NCBI GenBank assembly: GCA_014529385.2 | Contig: CM043960.1 | Location: forward strand, 24,900,896 to 24,964,895 | From: Adiantum capillus-veneris | Taxonomy: Eukaryota; Streptophyta; Polypodiopsida; Polypodiales; Pteridaceae | Reading direction: 5' to 3' | Length of the DNA stretch: 64,000 nt | In this document: piece after piece, positions 44,640 through 56,621 of the stretch | Numbering within the stretch: the first letter of the stretch is position 1 | Layout of the letters: each line of letters opens with the position of its first letter | The notes under the pieces: generated by a model | Told to the model about the DNA's origin: nothing | The model's database searches: none | Seen by the model: only the letters and a program-made list of their open reading frames with translations | Program-made: the position numbers and the translations under genes

Positions 44640-44688
<49 letters not shown>

Positions 44689-44919
44689 TCATCATCTAGT
44701 CATAGCAAGGTTGAATGGTCTTCAAAACGAGTTTTCTGTGAGTATTAGAGTCAAAGCACTCTAATACTCCTTGTATTTAAACACAAGGAGCTAAAAATGC
44801 ACTATTTGGGTGTTTTTTATACCTCCCGTTCCGCGCCGTTCCCGTTCCGGACCCCTAGCCGTTCCCCCGTTCCGCAGGGATCCCATCGTCGTTCCCGTTC
44901 CGCGTTCCGGGTAACTATG
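44194..44919 (+). mobile_element. hAT-type MITE, copy 2
   Basis: 726 bp, inverted relative to copy 1. Ends CAGAGTTACC and GGGTAACTATG, with a perfect 8-bp duplication GACCACTC (44186-44193, 44920-44927). It shares the GGAACG/CGTTCC subterminal arrays and a CT microsatellite (44643-44685). Confidence 0.9.
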
Positions 44920-45499
44920 GACCACTCTCGCCGACGAGAGTGGTGCCTTCGGAGGAGAGTTTTACAACGTCTCTGGTGTCGTATCTCTCTTCTCTCTCTA
45001 TCTCTCAGTCTCATACACTTGCACGCACAGTGTCCATTCACTTTGTTTGTGATCATAGCATTCTCTCATTAAGAACGGAAGGCACTCCCTTCCATAAGAA
45101 CAAAAGGAACCTTGAGCACAGTTCGGAGCACTCATCTTAAGCAAAGCGCAAACATTCATTCCACTGCACCTAACAAGAAAGCACGCAGACGTAGAGCAGA
45201 GAGAGCAACACGTTGAGGGGCAGAGAAGGAGGCAAAAAACGGGGCGTGGTGCTTTAACTAAGCACGTACACCCGCCAATAGACCTCAATGCCCCTAAGTA
45301 AGTGCCACAGAAATCGAGAGTGGAAAATAAGCCATGCACCCCTTTGGGGGGTAGAGTCATACACATTTTTACCAAAAGAGGCCACTGAGGATAAAACACC
45401 AACAAATGGTTAGGTAATACAAGGAATACGGCTTGGAGCCATGGAAAAGTATGGGTCACCCCGGGGGTTTAAAAATCTCCCCATCTATTATACGCGTTT

Positions 45500-45897
45500 T
45501 GTGTTGACTGCTGACGTGGCAGTTGTACGGATTTTCATAAATCACGATGACAGTTTTTTGTTGTAGCTTTTTGGACGAATTGCTTTTGAGTTTGAATACT
45601 TTTCATGTAACTGCTTTTCAATGCCAAGGGCCTTTAAATATGTGTAGAGGGCTCATTCTCTGGCATGCTTCAGTGTGAATGTGCAGGGATTGGAGTACCG
45701 GCATTGTACTTAGTTGTAGCAATAAAAAGAAATACCGAAAGGGGCGCCAACATTTTAGGGCCAATACTCTCTGAGGTAGAATTCCGTCACTCCGTGTCGC
45801 GTGTGCTCTCTCTCTTTCAGTTTCAGTTGTTATTGAAGCGCTAAAAGTATGTTAAGTCTGTTCTTTTCCATTGGCACGCGGTGCCCGTCTTGTGACA
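45500..45897 (+). repeat. LTR fragment of the 8.2-11.2 kb family
   Basis: Aligns with the reverse complement of 10527-11242: 'gactgctgacgtgg', the AATACCGAAAGGGGCGCC block (45720-45748), 'cattggcacgcggtgcccg' and the end CTTGTGACA. No internal region adjoins it and no duplication was seen. Confidence 0.75.
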
Positions 45898-48800
45898 AGC
45901 TCCCGGCTAGTCATTATGAGCTCTACTTTGACTGTTTCTGCTTTCCTATTTGTAATATTTTCTATGGGTTTTCCTCGTCTTCAAGTTTCCCATTGGTAAT
46001 TCAATCTGACATTACTGGGGAAAAAAAATGTGTGTGTGTAGTTGTTTTAAACTTAATAAATACACACCAAGGAACAAGACGTTCAAAAGACGACTAGCTA
46101 AAGATGTCTAGGCAAAGATTTGTACAGGATCTTAGATTCATAATTGTACAGCATAATAAGAATGAGGTATAATTCCAAATGAGTTTATACAAAGGTATCA
46201 TAACTATCCTAGTTGAATCATCAAGGTCGGACTACAGCATGCTAAACCTTTTTAAGCCAAGATAGAGTTCTCACCTGCATCCATATAGTCAAGACAACAG
46301 ATATGTTAGACTTGGCTACGTATGGCAGGCTTCAAAGAATCTATCAGTTGTTATCCATGTCAAACTTAAAAATTATTAGACTAGCTATTGTCCTATATAT
46401 TAAAATCTCATCGATTTTTTAACATCATATTCCTGCCAGAGTCACTCCATATGTTTTGACTTCTTTATAATAACCATTTACTGTAAAAAATGTCGACTAA
46501 TCCATATCATTCTATGTACTTCTTTAGCTTTAAAAAATCCTGCATGCAATACTAAGTTTTGTAAGTTCCTCTTAAAATATGCTCCGAGGTCGAGCCCTTC
46601 AAAGCCAGAATCAACTAGCATTATCACTCGACCAAATTTTAGGCCAGATATCAAGAACCAAAAGTCACTAAGTCATCCCATAGTCTGCAATAGGTATGCA
46701 CATCCATCAGCACTACACCACATTTCATAAAGAATTCCCTTTGAAATTAAAGTAATAGCTGAACTATCAGCCCAGAGAAGTACCAGCCAAAGCCAAAGAA
46801 GTATCAGCAAGAGCCAAGCCACCCCAAACCATTCCCAAAAATAACCAATTTATGAGAGTAGAGTCTATTCCAAAAAAAATGACTAGTCACATCAAGATAC
46901 CAAGATTAAAAGACCAGGATTCTAATACTTTGTAATACGTATGCACACTCATCATCATTACACCAGATACCATAAAGGATCTCCTTTTGAATAATAGTTG
47001 AACTATCAGCCCAGTGAAGTAATAGCCACGGTTAGAGAAGTATTAGCAAGAGCTAGAGCCAAAGCCAAAGCCAAAGCCAAAGCCAGCCATAAAGCAGGCC
47101 ACCTCAAACCATTCCTAAATATAGCCATTGTATGAGAGTAGGATCAAGTCGAGAGAAATGACTAGCCATATCCAAAGACTAGGCTTTTTTTTTTAAATAA
47201 AAAACCAGAAAAATGTGTTGTAGACCAGATCTCCTAACTAGACATAGCTAGCAGAAGAGACCTGCTATTGAAGCACAGATATCAAATCATAGTTAGCAAG
47301 TCGAGAGAAATGACTAGCCATATCCAGAGACTAGGCTTTTTTTTTTTAAATAAAAAACCAGAAAAATGTGTTGTAGACAAGATCTCCTAACTAGACATAG
47401 CTAGCAGAAGAGACCTGCTATTGAAGCACAGATATCAAATCATAGTTAGCAAGTCAAGGCCACCCATGTTCCAACACCATACCCATCACAAGTAGCATGT
47501 TATGCAAAAAAACAATTTTCCATAAGTTTTCATGATAGGTAACTACTACAGAGATTGCATAGAATAATTTCTCAAGTGAGCAGAACTAGAGACCAGCAAA
47601 ACCAGTTATAAGCATTTTCTTGTCAAAAGACCAGCAGAAACTCAGAAAAAATGCTTCTTGTTTTGTGTCCAAGATTAGATTAGTTAACAACTTTCCTTAA
47701 AAAGGCCTCTAACACAAAATAGGGCCAGAGTTCAGCTATAAAAGACCAGTATTAGGAACCAATCTCATCAGTCTAATTATAGGTATATAACAAATTCAAA
47801 GAGCAAGAATGTAGGATTTTTAGACCAGTACTTGGCATGTGTCAGCATCAGCATAGGGTAGGTATCTTTATTCATGAGGCAAGCAAAATCTCAATTTAAA
47901 GCAATGTCAATGGGAAACTTCATTTTTTTCTTTGCATTCGGCAATTGATAGGAACAAAAAATATCTCCTTCAATATTTTAAGGTAAGAAAAAACCTGTCA
48001 TAATCACCTAACAGAGCAAGAGATTATCCAAAACCTAAGATTTTGAGTAAAATATAGAACCTGTGAGCAGAAGTAATCCCAAAATAATCTCCAAAGTGCC
48101 AGGGGAAAGCCAAGTACAATTCCAATGTCATCTTACTCTCTCTTTCCCCCTTTTTTTACCCAGTACACCAAGTCGACTGTAGCAAGTTGTTTATAATGTT
48201 GCAAGGGACAGTATAAAAAACCCAATGCTCAAAACCTAAATCATAACAGCTTATCCTGTATGCGAAAAGGCAAAAGACAGAAAAAAACCCAAGTCTAAGT
48301 GAAGGGAGAAGAGCCCCTCACCTTAATATAGGGGCAAAGGATGGGTATGTGCCAGCATGTCAGCAATTGACACCCAAGAGAGTATGCCCGGTATGGCCAC
48401 ACCATGCAAGTTCCTAGCACATGACCTTCTCTATAGGAGGATAGGATGATTTACTACTTAGAATCATACCAAGCAATGGATGGCCCAAAGTCCGTGCCAA
48501 GCCACCCGCCATCAAGCTCGGTTCTAAGATCGAGATGTGTTTCCTCGTGAAGCACCATGAGTGAAAGGGGAGTGTCCCGTCACGACAGAGTCATTAACCA
48601 GAGTGTAATAGCTTTATGTCAGAAGGGAAGGAAACCTAGCCTTTAACTTCTTTTAAGGGTTAAAAAAAAATTAGGGGGTTGCTCCCACTAAGCCTATGTT
48701 CAAAAAGTTGGTTCACATTAAACCATCCTAACCAAGATAGCAGTGTAAGTAATAATCGGTATTTAGAATCACCCTATGAGGTAATTACAAGTGTGGCAAC

Positions 48801-49084
48801 AGACATTGAATGAAAACCTCGCATCGGTTTATGCCAAGAGGAGCAATTAGAGGTACTCATTAAACCATGCTAACCAAGACAACATAGTAAGCCAGCAACA
48901 AGGAATTCAAATCTCAATTTAGTGATTTCAAACTCAAGGTGGAGAACCTTATTCTAAGAGTAGGCTACTTGTAATCATGCAGCAATAGTGTCAAAGGATT
49001 AGTTAACTGCCAGAAGTGTGTTGGGTAAAGTATTAGCTATATATATAGTTTGGGTAGCATTACCAATAGGTTGAGTTAGTGTAA
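45898..49084. repeat. AT-rich repeat region with tandem duplications
   Basis: No coding sequence is recognised. Positions 46040-46370 repeat the 41.3 kb block. Positions 46690-46930 and 46930-47146 are diverged copies of an approximately 215-bp unit ('gaactatcagcccag', 'cctcaaaccattcc'). Positions 47147-47298 and 47299-47452 are near-identical 152-bp units containing 'gactagccatatcc' and 'gacctgctattgaagcac'. Confidence 0.6.
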
Positions 49085-49540
49085 CTAGAACCAGCTATCA
49101 TGGTCACATGTTGTGACCAATTGTGTGTGTTCCTTGTTGAGAAAGAAAATACGCCTGGCAAGGAGACCACTAGACCAAATTCGAAGAAAAAGCCTTGCTC
49201 CAATGCAGGCTCTCCAATTGAAGAAAATTGTCGAGAGAGGATTGTCGACCATGCCATTCCAAATGCGAGGTGATAACCTTCCAATCAACAATGAGAGAAG
49301 AAGTAAAGGTACATCCTGGAATGTGCCCTTGACGCTTCCCAAAAATGACTTCCCAATATGTTGGTTGCCAATGCCCAAAGGATGGTGTGACAATATGCAC
49401 ACATAAATGTGATACCAAGAGTATCCAGGGTGGTTGTTGTTCCACCAAGAGTGCCAATAGCGTAACTTTCCAAGCCAGAACATAACTTCGCAAATCCAAA
49501 ATATTCAGCCCTCCAAGGCGCACCTCGTCTCACAGAAAGA
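49085..49540 (-). pseudogene. LINE ORF2 C-terminal fragment, inverted
   Basis: On the minus strand, LGGLNILDLRSYVLAWKVTL, then HWQPTYWEVIFGKRQ and a C-terminal tail. The same block occurs on the plus strand at 58640-58800 (CGYLNILHLLLQGRPCCYW and HWHPLYLDVVFGKF), so both belong to one LINE family. Confidence 0.7.
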
Positions 49541-49882
49541 GTCTCCGACTATTATCTATAGACAAGTTGTGTTCCCCAAGCACGGGTGTGGTGTGCAATT
49601 GTCCGCCCTCTGAGTGCTCCCATCTTGATAGCTTTCGACCCGTGTTGTTGGGCTGCTTCAGTGTGTGGGTGGGTGGGTGGGCAAGTGTTGCACGCTTTTC
49701 AACCCCTGCGAGCTCGTTGGCAGCTATGTATATCCATTTTTCTCTGAGTGCTAAGTGTGTGAGAGGTGGTGCATGTGTTAAGAGAGAGCAGACAGCCTGT
49801 GTGGTGTTTCTCCTCCTGTAGATATTCCTCGACTTTTCTTCTCCTTCTGTTCGTATAGGGTGTGGTAGTTGTTTGTTCATAT

Positions 49883-51116
49883 TATGGCAGAAGAAGCGGT
49901 ATACAAACACAAAAAACAAGTAGATTTCTCCTCAATGGATTGCGGCACATATTATCAAAGAATGTCTATCAGAGGATTTAGCAGATGCCCGAAATGCCTG
50001 GGGAGGCCAAGAACCTACCATTGAAGTGGTAATTCCGGTTTAAGTACTTATGGATCCGTGTTGCCCAATATGCTTTGAATGCCATTATCTTGTTTTTTCC
50101 ACGTGAAATGCCCTCTACACAAGATGTAGGTCAGTGGGTTGATTTTTTTGCTTAAAAGACAAGCTATCACAGCGGTATATTTTGGTGTGTGAGGCTTTTA
50201 TGAGGTCTTGTTGGCAGACATGGACGCTCGTTCTGAATAGTTGGAAACGTCGCCTTTGTTTTTCAATGTGCAAATGACATGTATTACCATGGGCACTTAC
50301 TAAAGATTACCAAAGTTTAATTTGCCACAAATGTCCAGTTTGGGTGGAAATAGTGGGATTTCCACACACATGGAAGCACTTCCTACCTCTTTTGGCTGCT
50401 CAATTAGGCAAAGTGATATGTCCCCCAAACTTGGATACCAATTCCAATAGATTCTCTGTGCTTTGGGATACAGATAAACCTACACATACAAAAATCATGG
50501 TCAATTCTAGTGATCCAATGGTAGGCAAAAGGCCCTTTAAACTAAAATGGGGGGAATTTGCAAGTGCATGTTTTAGTTGTGGTAAATTTGGGCATATGCA
50601 ATCTAAATTCCCAAAGCCTCGGTTGAAACCGTCGCCTTCTACTATTCCTACATCCGGAATTCATGTTGCTTCTCCCTCTTCTTCGTCTATGAAGACAAAG
50701 ATGGGGGATTTTAATGGAAACATGCAACCTCACCAGAATAAAGACAAAAGTAAGCCTCTAGCCAATATACAGTCTAGCGCAAAGACTGACACCAAAGGTA
50801 AAGCCAAATTGGTTGATTCCGATGATGGTTGGCAAACTCCAAAAAAAGCAGCTAAACCTCAATTTCCACCTACATCAAGAAATTATGTCCATGTTTCAGA
50901 TGGGAAAAGCGGTGGGAGCTTTGCATCCTCCTCTCATGATCACAAATCGCTAGTTGAAGCGTGGGATAGAGTGGTTCACTCTTACAGAGATGCTTTGCTT
51001 GGTTCCACATTTGCGTCATTGCTTATGCACCACCCTTCCTTGCAAAGAATGCGTGTGGATTCTTCCTTGTTGGCTCTTGGCATGGATGCAGATGTGCCAA
51101 TGGGCACTACTTCTTG
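49883..51116 (+). pseudogene. LINE ORF1 (nucleic-acid-binding protein)
   Basis: A start MAEEAVYKHKKQVDFSSMD lies at 49883. Stops break the first half, but 50344-51117 is open for 257 residues. It contains FKLKWGEFASACFSCGKFGHMQSKF, a CCHC knuckle in which the last cysteine is phenylalanine, then a basic serine-rich linker. This architecture is that of plant LINE ORF1, which coats the element RNA. ORF2 follows closely. About 340 bp of 5' UTR lies upstream (49541-49882). Confidence 0.75.
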
Positions 51117-51139
51117 ATGTTCTCTTCCTTTGGTTCTCA

Positions 51140-53119
51140 TGTAAATATTGTACAGATGCATTCTCCTCTCAGATGTCACATATTGTGCAACCATGAGAAG
51201 TGGAAGCTAACCTAGCATTATGTACATACATATAAAGCAAATATTGTAGTATTATAGGAGCATAATCAACATGAGTTTGTTGGTCAATCTTCATACTTTG
51301 GAAGATTTTGGATTGCTTATGATGGCACTAGTACTTATTCGAGTGTTTTAATGATGGTGCGAAATGAATTGCAGCAGTCTTGGCCCACAATGACCCTAAG
51401 GGGCGGTGGATGCTTGTTCAATGTCTTGTTCAGAGGAACATTTTGGAATTTGCTAGCATATATCCTTATACTGCTTCATCCCAAAGAAGTCGCCTTTGGC
51501 AAGATTTAGCCAAACACCCCTGGCGCTTGTCTGCATTTTGGTGTGGAGATTTTAATAATGCACCTACAAACATAGACAATACATCTCGTCATTCACGTAT
51601 GTTAAGCTTTGAGTGTTCTGCTTGGAATAATATGGTCAATGATGTAAGTATTTTGAATTTGTGGGCTATTACTCGCTCTCCAAAGAGGGGTTATACTTTT
51701 ACATGTTTGGATCGTTGGTATTTACTGGGTGCTCCGCAATATGATATGTTTGCATGTTACATGAAGGTTGAACGTTCCTTTACCCTATATGATCATTTCC
51801 CTCTCTTGTTTTGATGCATCTCCTCATGATTCTCCTCTTCCTTGCAAGCGGTTATTGCATATCAATAATGCATACCTTTCACACCAAGCCTCCCCCAAAA
51901 TTTGGTTGAAGCAATGATTCCTTCTCTTGTCTCTCATATGTTTATCGATGTGGATGTGGCTTGGTATTGTTTTGTTATGTGTATCCAGGCAGTCATACAG
52001 GATTATGGTACATGAAACATGCATCAGCAAAGAGGAAAGGTGCAAGCAGATAAGGCCACCTGTCGAGAGTTAGAAAGTCTTGCGGATTCTAAACCGCTTA
52101 TTGTTTCTAAGCAAGAGACTTTATGTACTGCTAAAGTCTCTTTGATGCATAATAACAAGTGGAAACTAGAAAAATGGAAGGTTAGATCGAGACAATATGC
52201 TCTTATGGATAAAGGTTGTTCATCAAAACAATTTTTTAAGCACTCACATCATTCGCGGCAAACTACGGCCATTAAAAGAGTTTAAGATGATTCTGGACAA
52301 TAGACTACCAATAGAGTCCAGCTAGCAAATTCAATGGTGGATCGTTTAGATTCGTTTTCAACGGGGTTTTGCAGCTCCTGCCGCTCCCTCACAGGAGATA
52401 TTGCAAGTGAGGCAATTGTTGTTGTCATATGTACATAATGCAGATACACTTAAGGCTGACTTTACTGAAGACGAACTGCATAGCAATTTGTTACATCTTG
52501 GTCATTGGAAATCTCCTGGATGGGATGGTCTTACAGTTGAGTTTTTTCTTTGCTTTTCAGAATCCCTAAAATAGCGTCTACCTTTCCTGATGAATCATGC
52601 ATAGACTACACAATCTTTGCCGCGATCGTGGAAAGAAGGCCTGGTGAAATTGTTGCCTAAGCAAGCACTCTGCGAATCCTTTTCTCATTAGCATCCTATT
52701 ACGCCTATGCCAGTCATTTACAAATGAATGTCGAAAATGATTGCTACATCCATTAAGGATCATTTATTTTCTCATTGGCATCCTATTACGCTTATGCCAG
52801 TCATTTACAAATGAATGTCGAAAATGATTGCTACAGGATCATTTGTTTTCCGGCATACATGCCACTCAGTTCGGATTCATTCCTCGCCGACAAATTATGG
52901 ATACTATTGCTATGCTTTCATCGGCATTGAGTATACAAAATACACTAGACAAGATGTATTTATCATGCAAATTGATATAGAGAAAGCATTTGATACTATT
53001 CATCGGGACTTCATTGCATAGATCATGGCGAGCTTGGGCTTTGGTTTTAGAATGCGTCGTGTGGTCTACTTTCTTTATGAACATAGTCAATCTTCGGGAA
53101 TAATTGATGGTGAGCTTAC
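51140..53119 (+). pseudogene. LINE ORF2: endonuclease and start of RT
   Basis: Positions 51380-51814 encode DPKGRWMLVQCLVQRNILEF, WCGDFNNAPTN and YDHFPLL, the core and C-terminal motifs of the APE-type endonuclease that nicks target DNA. RT follows in broken frames: GHWKSPGWDG near 52505, GLVKLLPKQAL near 52640 and QIDIEKAFDTIHRDFI (RT motif A) near 52965. An 86-bp tandem duplication disrupts 52684-52855. Element copy 4 is inserted at 53119. Confidence 0.8.
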
Positions 53120-53697
53120 TGTAGCGTGGATAGTGTGTCGTGCTCTCTACAGTGGGTGCTCCTCAATGCAATGTGCGTGACATCTTACTCAAAACAGAAT
53201 GAAAACACAGGAAACAACAGATAACAGCAAATCAACACAGAGACACAGCAGCAAACCAGACATATGGACTCGACTATCTCAAAGGAACCAGTACAGACTC
53301 TGGCGTGGCAGCACACTCAGCTCCAGCCCAGAACTCATGGGTACAATGGGGGTGTCGAGGCTCAAATGTGCAGGGATGGTGTAGACGTGCTGTGTATAGA
53401 CTCGCTCCTCAAGACGACGCCGTTGGACCATATATGAAGAAGATGATAATGATGACCCCACGGCTACTACTCATATGTCCAACCATAAAGAGCCACCAAC
53501 GGCTCATAAATGTCAGCCATCTAAGTCTATCTCCAAACTGAGTGGTGGTGGTGACCTGGCCACGACGTCCACTAGACCACCGTCCGTATCCCTGCCACGT
53601 GTCACTGCCCAGCCCAAAGAGTCCGTCCAGTGTGAACCAGACCAGACCAACTGTACTAACTGTGTACCCTGTGAAAGTGACACTGTAGCCTGCTATA
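53120..53697 (-). repeat. 3' LTR of copy 4
   Basis: 578 bp, TGTAGCGTGG to GCCTGCTATA, followed by the family internal start 'ggttgctcgccacaaga'. Confidence 0.85.
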
Positions 53698-53844
53698 GGT
53701 TGCTCGCCACAAGACCGCTCACCGTCTCGGTGAGAGGAATACTTAGACTAGAGAGAACGGTGGAACACTAGGAAAAATGCAGTACACTTTCGAGGAGAAA
53801 GAAAGGTGTCATAGCACTTTTGGGTCATAGGAGCTGTTTTGGGG

Positions 53845-54632
53845 TGTTTTTTGCTTAGTTTTTGGTTACTTTCCCCATCTTCTGCGGTAGTTCAAGAAGA
53901 GTCTACTTTATAGCTTGAAGAAAATTCCAGCAAAACAATGCATGAAAACACCAAAACTGATGAGGAAGTTGAGGATGTCTTGGAAAAGGAACACTCTGAG
54001 CCTGAAGATACTCACAAAAATCTTGACCAAGATTCTCCAAAAGGTGAGGACTCTGTAGCGAACGAAGATCTCGAGCTGCAGAGAAGAATGGGCCTGCGCT
54101 TGGAAAGGATGCAGAGTCTGATGATACTGAACCTACTGAGGAGAAAGATCTGTTTAAGGAAAGTTGGGACAAGCACAAGGAAAATGGGACCGCTACAGCA
54201 ACCGGGGACTACAATGAAAATCTTCCCTGACAACTGCTGCAGAGTAGAGCTTAGTATGGAAAATCAGGAGAAGTCATGAAATTGGAGCACTCAGATTATT
54301 GAATCAAAGGAGGAGATAGCCCTGCGAGAATGATGAAACTGATACTGCATTTACAGTCAATGCCACTCAGACGGAACCTTCAAGGAAAGATAATGGGTTG
54401 TGGCTATGGTGTAGCAAGCTTTGGAGGATTCCTTTTTGACAGAGATGTGCTCACGATGTCATTTGCACCGAAGGATGAGCATGAAGCACAGATTCAGCCT
54501 GCCCTGGAATGAGGCATACCTGGCCTTTTCGCAGTGATGGGGACTCAAAGACTTCCATTTCCAAGCAATGCCTTTGATCTAGCTCATTGTGCCAGGTGCA
54601 GAATACATTGGCATGGAGACGGTGAGTAAGGG
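53845..54632 (+). pseudogene. PMT-like: Captured PMT-type methyltransferase fragment, unit 1
   Basis: On the plus strand a hydrophobic anchor and SPSSAVVQEES (about 53845-53905) are followed by an acidic stretch (HENTKTDEEVEDVLEKEHSE; after a shift DAESDDTEPTEEKDLFKESW), then [12 protein letters not shown], then [34 protein letters not shown], a stop, GIPGLFAVMGTQRLPFPSN and AFDLAHCARCRIHWHGDG. This is the N-terminal anchor, acidic linker and SAM-binding motif I region of plant Golgi PMT (QUA2/TSD2-like, PMT24-26 type) putative pectin methyltransferases. About 200 middle residues are missing. It ends at GGTGAGTAAG, a splice-donor-like site, where the minisatellite starts. Confidence 0.85.
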
Positions 54633-54860
54633 GCGAGTAGGGGGCTGGGTAGGGGCGAGGCTTGGGCAGGGGGCAAGGGGTGGGTGGGGGAGGCGAGGGG
54701 TAGGGACTAGAGGTGAGGGGTGGGTAGGGGGGTGGGTAGGGGCGAGGGGTAGGACTAGGGGCGAGGGGTGGGTAGGGGGGGCGAGGGGGAGAAGATAGGG
54801 GCGAGGGGTGGGTAGGGGGGCGAGGAGGAGAGGTGGTAAGGACGAGTAGGGGGAGAGGGG
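54628..54860 (+). repeat. G-rich minisatellite, copy 4 unit 1
   Basis: GGGGCGAGGGGTGGGTAGGG-type units directly abutting the methyltransferase fragment, the same type as in the other copies. Confidence 0.85.
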
Positions 54861-54904
54861 TAATGAAGGATGAGGCTGGAGATGACACCCCAAGGTAGTG
54901 GGTG

Positions 54905-55238
54905 CCTTAGGTGAAGAGGTTGGAATGTTAAGGAGCAGAGAGATATCATGAGCTTGTAGGTGAAGAGGTTGGAAGGTCAAGGAGCAAAGAGATATAAGCC
55001 ATCCAAGGTAGATGGAAAGAGTACCAAATAAGCATCTTCTCTATTGAGACCACCACCTCTACAGAGAGATACAAACCTCCTTGCATGGTCGTCTACATCA
55101 TGCTTGTAGGTGAAGAGGTTGGAAGGTCAAGGAGCAAAGAGATATAAGCCATCCAAGGTAGATGGAAAGAGTACCAAATAAGCATCTTCTCTATTAAGAC
55201 CACCACCTCTACAGAGAGATACAAACCTCCTTGCATGG
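54905..55238 (-). repeat. Short tandem repeats of gag N-terminal sequence
   Basis: A block 'gtgaagaggttggaaggtcaaggagca' recurs at 54912, 54960 and 55109, and a gag-derived piece (encoding AYLVLFPSTLDGL on the minus strand) occurs twice about 154 bp apart. The second piece joins LTR sequence at 55238, the junction between the two large duplicated units. Confidence 0.7.
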
Positions 55239-55341
55239 CCACGTGTCACTGCCCAGCCCAAAGAGTCCGTCCAGTGTGAACCAGACCAGACCAACTGTAC
55301 TAACTGTGTACCCTGTGAAAGTGACACTGTAGCCTGCTATA
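55239..55341 (-). repeat. LTR 3' piece inside copy 4 (duplication junction)
   Basis: This repeats 53595-53697, the last 103 bp of the 3' LTR, and begins the second duplicated unit. Confidence 0.8.
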
Positions 55342-55488
55342 GGTTGCTCGCCACAAGACCGCTCACCGTCTCGGTGAGAGGAATACTTAGACTAGAGAGA
55401 ACGGTGGAACACTAGGAAAAATGCAGTACACTTTCGAGGAGAAAGAAAGGTGTCATAGCACTTTTGGGTCATAGGAGCTGTTTTGGGG

Positions 55489-56276
55489 TGTTTTTTGCTT
55501 AGTTTTTGGTTACTTTCCCCATCTTCTGCGGTAGTTCAAGAAGAGTCTACTTTATAGCTTGAAGAAAATTCCAGCAAAACAATGCATGAAAACACCAAAA
55601 CTGATGAGGAAGTTGAGGATGTCTTGGAAAAGGAACACTCTGAGCCTGAAGATACTCACAAAAATCTTGACCAAGATTCTCCAAAAGGTGAGGACTCTGT
55701 AGCGAACGAAGATCTCGAGCTGCAGAGAAGAATGGGCCTGCGCTTGGAAAGGATGCAGAGTCTGATGATACTGAACCTACTGAGGAGAAAGATCTGTTTA
55801 AGGAAAGTTGGGACAAGCACAAGGAAAATGGGACCGCTACAGCAACCGGGGACTACAATGAAAATCTTCCCTGACAACTGCTGCAGAGTAGAGCTTAGTA
55901 TGGAAAATCAGGAGAAGTCATGAAATTGGAGCACTCAGATTATTGAATCAAAGGAGGAGATAGCCCTGCGAGAATGATGAAACTGATACTGCATTTACAG
56001 TCAATGCCACTCAGACGGAACCTTCAAGGAAAGATAATGGGTTGTGGCTATGGTGTAGCAAGCTTTGGAGGATTCCTTTTTGACAGAGATGTGCTCACGA
56101 TGTCATTTGCACCGAAGGATGAGCATGAAGCACAGATTCAGCCTGCCCTGGAATGAGGCATACCTGGCCTTTTCGCAGTGATGGGGACTCAAAGACTTCC
56201 ATTTCCAAGCAATGCCTTTGATCTAGCCCATTGTGCCAGGTGCAGAATACATTGGCATGGAGACGGTGAGTAAGGG
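55489..56276 (+). pseudogene. PMT-like: Captured PMT-type methyltransferase fragment, unit 2
   Basis: Essentially identical to 53845-54632, with the same stops and frameshift, at a constant offset of 1,644 bp. One visible change is ...FDLAHCAR (gctcat) to FDLAHCAR (gcccat), a synonymous change. The near-identity dates the duplication after the capture had already decayed. Confidence 0.85.
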
Positions 56277-56503
56277 GCGAGTAGGGGGCTGGGTAGGGGC
56301 GAGGCTTGGGCAGGGGGCAAGGGGTGGGTGGGGGAGGCGAGGGGTAGGGACTAGAGGTGAGGGGTGGGTAGGGGGGTGGGTAGGGGCGAGGGGTAGGACT
56401 AGGGGCGAGGGGTGGGTAGGGGGGGGCGAGGGGGAGAAGATAGGGGCGAGGGGTGGGTAGGGGGGCGAGGAGGAGAGGTGGTAAGGACGAGTAGGGGGAG
56501 AGG
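56268..56503 (+). repeat. G-rich minisatellite, copy 4 unit 2
   Basis: Second copy of 54628-54860, with a few G-run length differences near 56420. Confidence 0.85.
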
Positions 56504-56621
56504 GGTAATGAAGGATGAGGCTGGAGATGACACCCCAAGGTAGTGGGTGCCTTAGGTGAAGAGGTTGGAATGTTAAGGAGCAGAGAGATATCATGAGCTT
56601 GTAGGTGAAGAGGTTGGAAGG

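Noticed and set aside
39027-44919. One 5.9 kb foldback transposon bounded by the two inverted CGTTCC-rich arms
   Set aside because: Each arm has its own terminal inverted repeats and its own different, perfect 8-bp duplication, so these are two independent MITE insertions.
44998-45459. 153-residue cysteine-rich minus-strand frame
   Set aside because: No domain, no homologous second copy and low-complexity surroundings; probably chance.
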